Assembly (NCBI GenBank): GCA_001871075.1
Contig: MNUP01000135.1
Coordinates: 1-16,815, forward strand
Reading direction: 5' to 3'
Source of the DNA: Candidatus Desantisbacteria bacterium CG1_02_49_89
GTDB lineage: Bacteria > Desantisbacteria > UBA1551
DNA length: 16,815 bases
The translations under genes were made by a program, and so were the position numbers. Of the stretch, positions 1 to 10,070 are shown one piece after another (the first letter of the stretch is position 1; every line of letters begins with the position of its first letter). The notes below the pieces were generated by a model, which was given only the letters and a program-made list of their open reading frames with translations, was not told the DNA's origin and ran no database searches.

Positions 1-119
1 AAGGCAGAATCTGGAAAGTAGGGCGATTTCCAGAACAGGAAGTAACCGTGTGTCTTATCCCCAACAAAAAGATTATTGTGTTAAAAGATGAGCAGAAAAT
101 CGGAGAGTACCAACTATGA
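1..119 (+). CDS. C-terminal end of a transposase/integrase-like protein (partial)
   Basis: An open frame enters from the left edge (first full codon at 3) and stops at TGA 117-119. It gives 38 residues ending IPNKKIIVLKDEQKIGEYQL. This resembles the small beta-rich C-terminal tail that follows the DDE catalytic core in integrase-type transposases; the catalytic residues would lie outside the window. The frame is followed directly by two 12-bp direct repeats (123-134 and 146-157), as expected for an insertion sequence end with doubled transposase sites. The IS family cannot be fixed from this tail alone, and another DNA-binding protein is possible. Confidence 0.5.
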   Translation, partial: GRIWKVGRFPEQEVTVCLIPNKKIIVLKDEQKIGEYQL

Positions 120-122
120 GCG

Positions 123-157
123 ATGTGACATTTTAAGGTTCCCAAATGTGACATTTT
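123..157. repeat. Probable insertion-sequence end with doubled 12-bp repeat
   Basis: ATGTGACATTTT occurs at 123-134 and again at 146-157, a 23-bp period of about two helical turns. It starts four bases after the stop codon of the transposase-like frame. Doubled short motifs just outside a transposase stop are typical of IS ends, so the right border of the element is probably near 157. The left end is outside the window, so the inverted partner cannot be checked. Confidence 0.5.
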
Positions 158-188
158 GAATGTTGCGGAACAGGTTTTTTATTTTCCC

Positions 189-217
189 TTGACAAAAGAT
201 GGAATTTACTATATAAT
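189..217 (+). promoter_or_regulatory. Consensus sigma70-type promoter upstream of tRNA-Ser
   Basis: A perfect -35 box TTGACA (189-194) and a perfect -10 box TATAAT (212-217) are separated by 17 bp. It lies about 130 bp upstream of the tRNA and points toward it, with no intervening gene. The AT-rich sequence after the -10 box (to about 251) closely resembles the leader of the promoter at 16485-16512. Confidence 0.75.
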
Positions 218-316
218 ATACTTGCTTAAATATACATCATTAAATATATATCCTAAAGTAATCTTCTGGATAATGGATGGGTGTCCGCCCGTCCCCTTCG
301 GGGCGGGTCGAGACCT

Positions 317-346
317 CGCCCGTTCATCCGGAGGATGAAACGGGCG
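317..346. repeat. GC-rich hairpin abutting the tRNA 5' end
   Basis: CGCCCGTTCATCC (317-329) pairs with the sequence ending at 346 around a very short loop, with one bulged base. A smaller GC-rich palindrome (CCCG.CCCCTTCGGGGCGGG) lies just upstream at about 288-308. The stem ends one base before the first tRNA nucleotide (348). It may be a REP-like repeat, or a structure in the tRNA precursor leader. Confidence 0.6.
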
Positions 347-347
347 G

Positions 348-436
348 GGAGAGGTGGCCGAGTGGCTTAAGGCAGGCGCCTGCTAAGCGTCTAGTCCCTT
401 TATCGGGTCTCCCGGGTTCGAATCCCGGCCTCTCCG
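348..436 (+). tRNA. tRNA-Ser (anticodon GCU)
   Basis: The sequence folds as a class II tRNA. The acceptor GGAGAGG (348-354) pairs with CCTCTCC (429-435), discriminator G436. A short D arm is followed by an anticodon stem GGCGC/GCGTC around loop CTGCTAA, so the anticodon is GCT and reads AGC/AGU serine codons. A long variable arm follows, typical of serine tRNA, then a T arm CCGGG-TTCGAAT-CCCGG. No CCA is encoded; it would be added after transcription. The gene is downstream of the consensus promoter at 189-217. Its last 18 bases plus two following bases recur at 708-727. Confidence 0.95.
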
Positions 437-438
437 TA
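419..438 (+). repeat. att-like direct repeat, copy 1 (inside tRNA-Ser 3' end)
   Basis: CGAATCCCGGCCTCTCCGTA covers the T loop to just past the tRNA 3' end and is repeated without change at 708-727. Homology between the two places starts sharply inside the T loop, the same position many integrases use as attB in tRNA genes. No integrase is present in the window. Confidence 0.65.
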
Positions 439-458
439 TTTTTCCCGAAGGGAAAAAT
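438..458 (+). terminator. Possible tRNA terminator hairpin
   Basis: ATTTTTCCC (438-446), loop GAA, GGGAAAAAT (450-458) forms a perfect 9-bp stem two bases after the tRNA. It lacks a clean T tract on the 3' side, so it may be a processing signal or a weak terminator. A second perfect palindrome (GTCCCGATG-TAA-CATCGGGAC, 462-482) follows at once. Confidence 0.4.
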
Positions 459-461
459 GGA

Positions 462-522
462 GTCCCGATGTAACATCGGGACGGTCTATTGCTCTATTCT
501 CCATTTTCAGTAGCAGGGATTC
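462..522 (+). repeat. Post-tRNA module copy 1: palindrome plus 40-nt tail
   Basis: A GTCCCGAT...ATCGGGAC palindrome (462-482) is followed by a 40-nt tail (483-522) matching 804-842 with few differences; the last 20 bases (503-522 versus 823-842) are identical. With copy 1 of the tRNA-end repeat it makes a module repeated at 708-842. The structured RNA-like insert begins at 523. Confidence 0.6.
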
Positions 523-707
523 GAAAGGCACTTTCCGCCACTGGGTGAGTGGTCGCCTGAATAAAGGCGACCGTGCTACGAACGCCGCCGAGATGGTGAG
601 GCGGCTGGAAAAGCGAGTCCGACAAAGAGGACGAGCGGCAGGAAAGTGCCCCGGCTCCGGGTAAATCCGAAACTGTAACCCAGTTCTATTGAGGATTTAC
701 AAAGGAC
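523..707 (+). ncRNA. Candidate structured non-coding RNA of unknown class
   Basis: This segment is packed with mutually consistent helices. A closing helix pairs 527-539 with 637-650 (13 bp, one bulged A at 640). Inside it lie hairpins 551-558/565-572 (8 bp), 584-589/600-605 (6 bp, GC only) and 613-620/629-636, the last holding tandem G-A/A-G mismatches between a GC clamp and GTCC/GGAC. Outside it, 661-668 pairs with 693-700 (8 bp) and encloses 671-675/681-685. No convincing protein frame covers it. The boundaries are sharp: it fills exactly the space between two copies of the tRNA-end module. The short mobile structured form recalls ORF-less HEARO (IscB omegaRNA)-type elements, but I cannot confirm that family from sequence memory. 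It is not a recognisable RNase P, tmRNA, SRP or 6S RNA. Confidence 0.5.
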
Positions 708-725
708 CGAATCCCGGCCTCTCCG

Positions 726-727
<2 letters not shown>
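708..727 (+). repeat. att-like direct repeat, copy 2 (tRNA-Ser 3' end duplicate)
   Basis: An exact 20-bp copy of 419-438, without the rest of a tRNA upstream. It lies 289 bp downstream of copy 1 and directly after the structured RNA-like segment. It can be an attachment-site remnant or one border of a tandem duplication. Confidence 0.65.
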
Positions 728-3946
<3,219 letters not shown>

Positions 3947-3966
3947 ATTCTTTATTCCCTATTCTT

Positions 3967-3988
3967 CTTCCCCCTCTAACGGGGGAAG
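3967..3988. repeat. Hairpin after lacZ (REP-like)
   Basis: CTTCCCCC (3967-3974), loop TCTAAC, GGGGGAAG (3981-3988) is a perfect 8-bp stem 20 bp after the lacZ stop. There is no T tract, so it is more likely a palindromic repeat or mRNA-stabilising stem than a rho-independent terminator. Purine-rich low-complexity sequence follows to about 4035. Confidence 0.5.
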
Positions 3989-4047
3989 ATGGAGATGAGG
4001 GTATTATGAGGGAGAGGGTGGGGTGAGGGGAAAAACAAGAGGATACA

Positions 4048-6720
4048 GTGCCTGCGAGAAAATTAGAAAAAATATTCAACCCCAAAGGGATCGCGGTTGT
4101 GGGGGCGACCAACAAGAAGGGCCACGTTGGCTATTCCCTGATGAAGAATCTTGTGGGCAGCGGCTACGAGGGGATAGTCTATCCCGTGAACATTACCAGG
4201 GAAAGCGTTTACGGAGTAAAAGCGTATAAATCTCTTTCCGAAGTGCCCGGCGAGGTTGACCTCGCGGTTGTGGCAACCCCGGCTGCCACCGTGCCCGGCA
4301 TTGTTGATGAGTGCGGAAAAAAGGGCGTGAAGGGAGTTGTGATAATTTCCTCCGGGTTCAAGGAGGCAGGAAAAGAAGGCGGGGAGATGTGCGCGAAGAT
4401 CCTGGAGACCGCGAAGCTTTACGGCATGAGGATAATCGGGCCCAACTGCCTCGGCTTCATAAAACCCTCGATAAGCCTTAACGCGAGCTTTGCCAACAAG
4501 ATGGCGCTCCCGGGCAGGATCGCCTTTATTTCCCAGAGCGGCGCGCTTGGCACCGCTATCCTGGACTGGTCCGTAAGCCAGAATGTCGGGTTCAGCCATT
4601 TCATTTCCATCGGTTCGATGATAGACGTGGGATTCCACGACCTTATAGATTATTTCGGGCAGGACCCCGGGACTACCAGCATCCTGCTTTACATGGAATC
4701 TCTGACCGACGCGAGGCAGTTCATGAGCGCCACAAGGGCTTTCGCGAGGGCAAAGCCCATAATCATCCTGAAGGCGGGCAAGAGCTCTGAAGGCGCGCAG
4801 GCCGCGAAATCCCACACAGGCAGCATTACCGGGGATGACGCGGTTTTTGATGCGGCATTCAAAAGGGCGGGCGCGATAAGGGTGAATACCATCGGAGAAT
4901 TATTTGCGTGCGCCCAGACCCTGACCGCGCAGAAAAAGGTGCAGGGAAGAAGGCTTGCCATTGTCACGAACGCCGGCGGCGCGGGGGTTGTTGCCACGGA
5001 TTCCCTGATCGAGCTGGGCGGCACGCTCGCGAAACTTTCGGACGGGACGATGGCATCCCTGGACGCGGTCATGCCCGCGAACTGGAGCAGGGGGAATCCT
5101 GTTGACGTGCTCGGGGACGCGGATCCCGAAAGGTACAGAAAGGCGATGGAGGCCTGCATCGCGGACGAGGGAGTTGACGGGATACTTACGATCCTCACCC
5201 CGCAGGCAATGACAGACGCGGCAGGTGTCGCGAAAGAGATCACGGCGCTTCAGGGCAGGGACAAAAAACCCATACTTACCTCCTGGATGGGCGAGGAGGA
5301 CGTGAACAAGGGCAAGGAGATACTTGAAAAAGGCAATATCCCGGTCTACAAGATCCCTGAGACAGCGGCGCGGTCTTTCATGGATATATACAGGTATTCC
5401 AGGAACTTAGAGTTGCTTTATGAAACGCCTGCCACCATACCGCACGCGTTCAGGCCGGAAATCGAAAAGAACAGGGAACTCATAAGCGGCATTATGAAAG
5501 AAGGCAGGTTTGCCCTGACCGAATCCGAGGCAAAGCAGGTCTTTGAAAATTACGGGATACCCACGGTAAAAAGCGGGATCGCGGCAACCGCGGCCCAGGC
5601 AGGGCAGAAGGCAGCGGAAATAGGGTTCCCGGTAGTGATGAAAATACTTTCCCCGGACGTTCTTCACAAGACGGACGCCGGCGGCGTGAAGCTCGATATA
5701 AAAACAAAAGAAGAAGCGGAAAAGGCTTTCGATGAGATCAACGCTTCCGTGAAAAAATATTTGCCTGCGGCAAAAATAGTAGGCGTGATAATCGAGGAAA
5801 TGGTTTCAAAGAGATACGAGCTGCTCATAGGCTGCAAAAAGGACCCGATCTTCGGGCCTGTCATAGTGTTCGGAATGGGCGGCATAGCGGTTGAGGTTTT
5901 CAAGGACGTGGATACAGGCCTTCCGCCGCTGAACATGGCGCTCGCTATGCGCATGATAGAGGAAACAAAGATCTACACCCTGCTGAAAGGCTACAGGGGA
6001 ATGAAGGGCGTTGACATCCCGGCGATCCAGTTCCTGCTTTACAAGTTCGCCTACCTTGTTATAGATTTCCCGCAGATAAAAGAGGTGGACATCAACCCGT
6101 TCGCGGTGGACGAGAACGGCGGGGTGGTCCTGGACGCCAAGATCCTGCTTGACGAGAAGACCGCGGGCAAAGACATAAAACCGTATTCGCACCTGGTCAT
6201 CCTGCCCTACCCCAAGGAATACGTAAGGCAGAGCAAGATGAGGAACGGCAGGGAGTTCACGCTTAGGCCCATCAGGCCCGAGGACGAGCCGATGGAAGCG
6301 GAGATGTTCAAGAATTTTTCAGAGGAAACCCTGAGGTTCAGGTTTTTCCAGCTCATCAAGAACATAACCCACGAGTTCCTGATAAGGTTCACCCAGATAG
6401 ATTACGACAGGGAGATCGCGATAATCGCCGAAGTCGAGGAAGACGGCGGGAAAAAAATGGCAGGCGTGGTAAGGCTGGTCGCAGACCCGGACATAGAGAC
6501 GGCGGAATTCGCGATAGTTGTCGCGGACCCCTGGCAGCGCCAGGGCATAGGCAGCATATTCACGGACTACATACTTGAGATAGCCAAAGAAAAGGGCCTG
6601 AAGGCGATCTACGCGAGCGTCATGAAGTCAAATTACATAATGATCCATATGTTCAGGAAGCGCGGTTTCAGGATGGAAGAGAAAGACGATATGTACCACG
6701 CTGAGCTCATACTGCAATAA
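4048..6720 (+). CDS. Acyl-CoA synthetase (ADP/NDP-forming) fused to GNAT acetyltransferase
   Basis: An 890-residue fusion. Residues about 8-140 form a CoA-binding Rossmann domain (IAVVGATNKKGHVG). Residues 150-460 form succinyl-CoA-ligase-like domains. Residues 473-700 are an ATP-grasp domain. The C-terminal 155 residues (from about 735) are a GNAT acetyltransferase with an acetyl-CoA loop (QRQGIG). The layout is that of Pat/PatZ protein lysine acetyltransferases. Unlike what I recall for E. coli PatZ, the synthetase part keeps His256 in KSHTGS, the phosphohistidine position of ADP-forming acetyl-CoA synthetases, and a second His540 in LHKTDAGG. So it may still interconvert acyl-CoA + ADP + Pi and acid + ATP, with GNAT-dependent lysine acetylation as a second activity. 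GTG 4048 is chosen for AAGAGGA six bases upstream and because the family N-terminus (KLEKIFNPKGIAVVGA) starts at once. The gene is monocistronic. Confidence 0.88.
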   Translation: MPARKLEKIFNPKGIAVVGATNKKGHVGYSLMKNLVGSGYEGIVYPVNITRESVYGVKAYKSLSEVPGEVDLAVVATPAATVPGIVDECGKKGVKGVVIISSGFKEAGKEGGEMCAKILETAKLYGMRIIGPNCLGFIKPSISLNASFANKMALPGRIAFISQSGALGTAILDWSVSQNVGFSHFISIGSMIDVGFHDLIDYFGQDPGTTSILLYMESLTDARQFMSATRAFARAKPIIILKAGKSSEGAQAAKSHTGSITGDDAVFDAAFKRAGAIRVNTIGELFACAQTLTAQKKVQGRRLAIVTNAGGAGVVATDSLIELGGTLAKLSDGTMASLDAVMPANWSRGNPVDVLGDADPERYRKAMEACIADEGVDGILTILTPQAMTDAAGVAKEITALQGRDKKPILTSWMGEEDVNKGKEILEKGNIPVYKIPETAARSFMDIYRYSRNLELLYETPATIPHAFRPEIEKNRELISGIMKEGRFALTESEAKQVFENYGIPTVKSGIAATAAQAGQKAAEIGFPVVMKILSPDVLHKTDAGGVKLDIKTKEEAEKAFDEINASVKKYLPAAKIVGVIIEEMVSKRYELLIGCKKDPIFGPVIVFGMGGIAVEVFKDVDTGLPPLNMALAMRMIEETKIYTLLKGYRGMKGVDIPAIQFLLYKFAYLVIDFPQIKEVDINPFAVDENGGVVLDAKILLDEKTAGKDIKPYSHLVILPYPKEYVRQSKMRNGREFTLRPIRPEDEPMEAEMFKNFSEETLRFRFFQLIKNITHEFLIRFTQIDYDREIAIIAEVEEDGGKKMAGVVRLVADPDIETAEFAIVVADPWQRQGIGSIFTDYILEIAKEKGLKAIYASVMKSNYIMIHMFRKRGFRMEEKDDMYHAELILQ

Positions 6721-6900
6721 ATACAGTGGTCAGTGGTTAGTTAGTGGATAGCGGGTAGCGGTTGCAATGTAGGGGCTCAATTCATTGAGCCCGGGATCGC
6801 GTAGGGGCGACCTTGGTCGCCCGAAGATCATTGCGACCCGCCGTCGAGGCGGGGAAGCAATCTTGTAGCTGCAGGGCTTGCCCTGCAAATAGGGGCGCAA
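6721..6900. repeat. Spacer filled with palindromic repeats
   Basis: Three palindromes follow each other: GGGCTCAA-TTCA-TTGAGCCC (6773-6792), GGGCGACC-TT-GGTCGCCC (6805-6822), and the GCAGGGC-TT-GCCCTGC unit (6871-6886) that recurs five more times in this window. The segments start with variants of GTAGGGGC or GTAGCTGC, which suggests several related short repeat units in tandem. No gene or clear promoter is seen. Further copies of the 22-bp unit are at 7852-7873, 10074-10095, 10122-10143, 10221-10242 and 10320-10341. Confidence 0.75.
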
Positions 6901-7710
6901 TTGCCAGGAAATAAGGTAAACCTTCTTCTGAAATATTACACCGAAGTGACAAGGTCAAAGCACCTGCATTTCGGTTTCTGGGAGCCGGGCGAGGAACTGG
7001 ATATGAAAAACCTGCGCGTCGCGCAGGACAGGTATCTGCGCCACCTGCTCAGTTACATCCCGGCCGGAGTGAAAACCGTGCTTGACGCGGGCTGCGGCGT
7101 GGGGGGCAACGCGGTTGAGCTAAAAAACAGGGGCTATGACGTTGTAAGCCTTTCACCCGATCCCTACCAGGAAAAAGTTTTCAGGGAAAACACCGGCGGG
7201 AAGGTCCAGTTCTGCCTGACCGGATTTGAGGATTTCCGGGCCGAGCGCAGGTTCGACCTGGTCCTGATGTCCGAGAGCTTCCAGTATATGGATCTCACGG
7301 CCGGCCTGAAAAAATGCCGCGAGGTCCTGAACGGCAGGGGATGGGTTCTCATATCGGATTTTTTCAAGGTGGACGGCGTTGACGACCGTGAGGTGCACAT
7401 ATCCGGCCATTCGCTTTCCGGTTTCCTGAAAGAGCTGGAAGCGGAAGGTTTTAAGATCGCCAGGCAGGAGGATGTCACGGACAGGACAGGGCCCACGCTT
7501 AATTTCATGATATCGCTTTTCAATGATTATGCCATACCCAGCATCAGGATGCTCGCGTACGCCATGGAGACCTACATCCCGTTCGTTTACAAGATCTCGC
7601 GCCGGCTTTTCAGGAGCCCTATAAAGAAGGCGCTTGAAAAAAGCCTGGTGGATGATAAGACTTTCGCGAAATGCCGCAGATATATGTTCTATTTACTTCA
7701 ACTGCAATAA
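6901..7710 (+). CDS. Class I SAM-dependent methyltransferase, substrate unknown
   Basis: A 269-residue protein with a Rossmann methyltransferase fold. The SAM-binding motif I is VLDAGCGVGGN (about 60-70), an acidic position follows about 20 residues later (VVSLSPDP), and motif IV-like FDLVLMSES is near 117-125. The N-terminal LLLKYYTEVTRSKHLHFGFW resembles small-molecule methyltransferases of the Methyltransf_11/tocopherol-methyltransferase type, in which this segment covers the active site. The basic, hydrophobic C-terminus may help substrate or membrane contact. TTG 6901 is the first plausible start: AGGGG at 6891-6895 is the only Shine-Dalgarno-like sequence and comes from the repeat-rich spacer. 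An alternative upstream start is not evident. It is a lone gene, so the pathway is unknown. Confidence 0.82.
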   Translation: MPGNKVNLLLKYYTEVTRSKHLHFGFWEPGEELDMKNLRVAQDRYLRHLLSYIPAGVKTVLDAGCGVGGNAVELKNRGYDVVSLSPDPYQEKVFRENTGGKVQFCLTGFEDFRAERRFDLVLMSESFQYMDLTAGLKKCREVLNGRGWVLISDFFKVDGVDDREVHISGHSLSGFLKELEAEGFKIARQEDVTDRTGPTLNFMISLFNDYAIPSIRMLAYAMETYIPFVYKISRRLFRSPIKKALEKSLVDDKTFAKCRRYMFYLLQLQ

Positions 7711-7925
7711 GACAGTGTCCAGTGGCCCGCCCCTTCGGCGGGTCGCCATGCCTCGTCGGCAGGTCGCCGAAGTGGTGACCGTAGTGGCGACCAGTATCCA
7801 GCAAATAATTTTAAATTTCAAATTGCAAATTTCAAATTGCAAATTGAAGGAGTAGCTGCAGGGCTTGCCCTGCTATTTTGAATAAAAATTCTATTTCCTT
7901 CATTGTAAATTGATAAGGAGAAAAG
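7711..7925. repeat. Spacer with AT-rich tandem repeat and 61-bp repeat before the helicase
   Basis: A GC-rich palindromic stretch (7723-7790) is followed by tandem AAATTTCAAATTGC-type repeats (about 7811-7846). Next comes a REP-like unit inside a 61-bp segment (7852-7912) that is identical to 10221-10281. The last bases, ATAAGGAG, hold the helicase ribosome binding site. No gene is seen. Confidence 0.7.
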
Positions 7926-9116
7926 ATGGACCAATCTAACACAAGTTTTGTTAACCTCGGTATTGCTCCGGGATTTCTGGAAGCTTTAGGGAGAATGAAG
8001 ATCACTATTCCTACGCCCATCCAGAACAAGGCGATCCCGGTGGCGATGGAAGGCAAGGATGTTGTGGGCATTGCTCAGTCAGGCACAGGCAAAACGATCG
8101 CGTTCGGCATACCGATGATGCAGCGCCTCGCTCAAAGAAGGGGGAAGGGGCTTGTGCTCGCTCCTACCAGGGAACTTGCGGTCCAGGTGGGCGAGATGCT
8201 GAGGAGCCTGAGCCACGCGCCCGGGATGGAGATCGCTGTCCTTATAGGCGGCGCCCCGATAAACAAACAGCTGAACCAGCTTAACAGGAACCCGCGCATA
8301 CTCGTGGCCACGCCGGGAAGGCTGATGGACCATGTTGAGAGAAGAAGGAACCTGCTGAGCGACGTGAACGTGGTGGTGCTTGACGAGGCTGACCGCATGC
8401 TTGATATGGGTTTCAAGCCGCAGATAGACCGTATCCTGCAGCAGGTGCCCAGGGACAGGCAGACCATGCTTTTTTCCGCGACGATGCCTTCCGAGATAGC
8501 CGGTATCGCGAGGACTTACATGAAACTTCCTGTCAGCGTTGAGGTCGCGCCTGCGGGAACCGCGGCGGAAACAGTCGTCCAGGAGCTTTTTATCGTAATG
8601 CACGACAGCAAGGCGCAGCTTCTGCGCAGGCTTCTCGAGCAATACAAGGGGTCGGTCCTGCTGTTTACGCGCACTAAGGCCGGCGCGAGGAAGGTGAAGA
8701 TAAGAGTGCAGTCTATGGGGCACAACTCCGCTGAGATACACTCAAACCGTTCTCTTTCCCAGCGCAGGGAAGCCCTTGAAGGCTTTAAATCAGGCAAATA
8801 CAGGGTGCTGGTCGCCACCGATGTCGCGGCCCGGGGTATTGACGTTAAGGGTATTGAGCTGGTCATAAATTATGACCTTCCCGACGAGGCGGAAAGTTAC
8901 GTGCACCGCATCGGGCGGACAGGGCGCGCCGGCAAGCCCGGGCACGCCATATCTTTCGCGATGCCGGACCAGCTGCAGGGAGTGCGCAGCATCGAAAGGC
9001 TGATAAGGACTACTTTACCCGTTTCCAAGCACCCCGATATGCCAGTTACGCAGTTTTCAACGCACTACGTCAGGTATACTCCGCGCAGGCGGCACGGCAC
9101 GCACAGGTACCGTTAA
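7926..9116 (+). CDS. DEAD-box ATP-dependent RNA helicase, RhlE-like
   Basis: A 396-residue DEAD-box helicase that unwinds short RNA duplexes with ATP, in ribosome assembly or RNA decay. All core motifs are present: Q motif PTPIQ with Gln33, Walker A AQSGTGKT (50-57), PTRELA (80-85), TPGR (129-132), DEAD (153-156), SAT (184-186), ARGIDV and HRIGRTGR (327-334). It is close to the two-domain minimum, with a short basic tail (RYTPRRRHGTHRYR) likely to contact RNA. ATG 7926 follows AAGGAG at a good distance. The sequence around the Q motif fits the RhlE/CsdA group, but subgroup assignment by eye is weak, so no symbol is given. Confidence 0.93.
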   Translation: MDQSNTSFVNLGIAPGFLEALGRMKITIPTPIQNKAIPVAMEGKDVVGIAQSGTGKTIAFGIPMMQRLAQRRGKGLVLAPTRELAVQVGEMLRSLSHAPGMEIAVLIGGAPINKQLNQLNRNPRILVATPGRLMDHVERRRNLLSDVNVVVLDEADRMLDMGFKPQIDRILQQVPRDRQTMLFSATMPSEIAGIARTYMKLPVSVEVAPAGTAAETVVQELFIVMHDSKAQLLRRLLEQYKGSVLLFTRTKAGARKVKIRVQSMGHNSAEIHSNRSLSQRREALEGFKSGKYRVLVATDVAARGIDVKGIELVINYDLPDEAESYVHRIGRTGRAGKPGHAISFAMPDQLQGVRSIERLIRTTLPVSKHPDMPVTQFSTHYVRYTPRRRHGTHRYR

Positions 9117-9320
9117 AAACAGGGACAAGGAACCAGATACCAGGGACAAGATGCAAGGGACAAGATGCAAGTGAAGGATTTTTATTTAAATAAGATTCTA
9201 TTTCCATCCCTAGCACCTTGCCACTTGTCACTTGTCCCTGAAGTAAATACAAGAACAGACACCATCGATGCGTCCTAGGCAAGAACTAAAGCCGGGCTTA
9301 ACGGCCCTGCGGGAGGCAGA
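9117..9320. other. Spacer between helicase and PilZ gene
   Basis: A long imperfect inverted repeat pairs about 9152-9178 (AGGGACAAGATGCAAGTGAAGG region) with about 9220-9240 (CACTTGTCACTTGTCCCTG) around an AT-rich loop. It may act as a bidirectional terminator-like hairpin or be degenerate repeat DNA. Closer to the PilZ gene, GCCG-CGGC forms a small hairpin just before the GGGAGG ribosome binding site. I could not match a c-di-GMP riboswitch here. Confidence 0.45.
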
Positions 9321-10070
9321 ATGGAAAAGAAATGGAAGAGACCAGACATATCCATCCCCGTTAAATACAGGATCATAAGCGGGGGAACGGGCGGGAGTAA
9401 CGGAACCGGGGCGGCAGTTATGCCGGATGGCGCTATTTTAAACGCAGAGGAAGACCTGCTGAAAATGCTTATCGAGAAGGGAGCGCGCGCCGGGGACAGG
9501 ATCGAAGTTGAAATGGAGATCTTCGAGCTGCTGAAAGACAACCGTTTTACGGCGGATATCATACAATTGCAGGAAGACAAGCCGGGTTTTGAGACAGCTG
9601 TTTTAAAGATAAGGGAAATGCTGGGGAAAAACCGCAGGATGTTCCTGGAGCGTATTTCCGAGATGCAGACCGAAACGGAGTTGAGGGGTGAAAAGAAGGA
9701 AAAAAGGATCTGGGCGAGAGTGGAGACATTTCTAAACGTTAAATATGATATTATCGCCCACGAGGGAGACGCGATAGACGTTGATTCCGTTGAGCCGCGC
9801 GCGGAGCTTCCTTATTACGGCAGGATACTGGACATAAGCGAGGGCGGGCTTAAATTTTTTAAGGACACGAACAGCGTTGTCCGGATCGGGGATGTCCTGG
9901 AAATCCTTTCTGATATACCGAATATCTCTGAGGACCAGCGCTTCTTTATAAAAACCGTGGCAGACAGGGGCGAGGCGAAAAGGGGCGGTCTGTTCGGATG
10001 TGTCTTTTTGAAAGTCAAAAAAACCCTGCGAGACCGTATAATCGATTACATCGCCAGGAAAAGTGGGTAG
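9321..10070 (+). CDS. PilZ-domain protein (c-di-GMP effector), with a second degenerate PilZ-like half
   Basis: A 249-residue cytoplasmic protein. The C-terminal half (about 125-245) has both c-di-GMP-binding motifs of PilZ: RxxxR as RIWAR (129-133) and D/NxSxxG as DISEGG (171-176), followed by the beta strands GDVLEILSD and GCVFLKV. The N-terminal half begins KRPDISIPVKYRI and continues GDRIEVEMEIFE...FTADIIQLQED. This looks like a PilZ barrel that lost the RxxxR and DxSxxG motifs, so the protein may be a tandem with one binding domain. A charged helix (about 85-128) links the halves. The start follows GGGAGG. The gene is alone, so its output target (motility, polysaccharide or other) is not indicated. 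Confidence 0.8.
   Translation: MEKKWKRPDISIPVKYRIISGGTGGSNGTGAAVMPDGAILNAEEDLLKMLIEKGARAGDRIEVEMEIFELLKDNRFTADIIQLQEDKPGFETAVLKIREMLGKNRRMFLERISEMQTETELRGEKKEKRIWARVETFLNVKYDIIAHEGDAIDVDSVEPRAELPYYGRILDISEGGLKFFKDTNSVVRIGDVLEILSDIPNISEDQRFFIKTVADRGEAKRGGLFGCVFLKVKKTLRDRIIDYIARKSG

Noticed and set aside
277-513. Plus-strand frame through tRNA-Ser
   Set aside because: It reads the tRNA and its palindromes as protein and has no ribosome binding site.
636-660. RNase P RNA in the structured segment
   Set aside because: AGGAAAGT followed by GGCTCC recalls a conserved RNase P block, but the other universal blocks are absent and the segment is too short.
9250-9320. c-di-GMP riboswitch before the PilZ gene
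   Set aside because: The location is tempting, but I could not align the conserved GEMM-I or c-di-GMP-II core elements; only a small GCCG/CGGC hairpin is seen.
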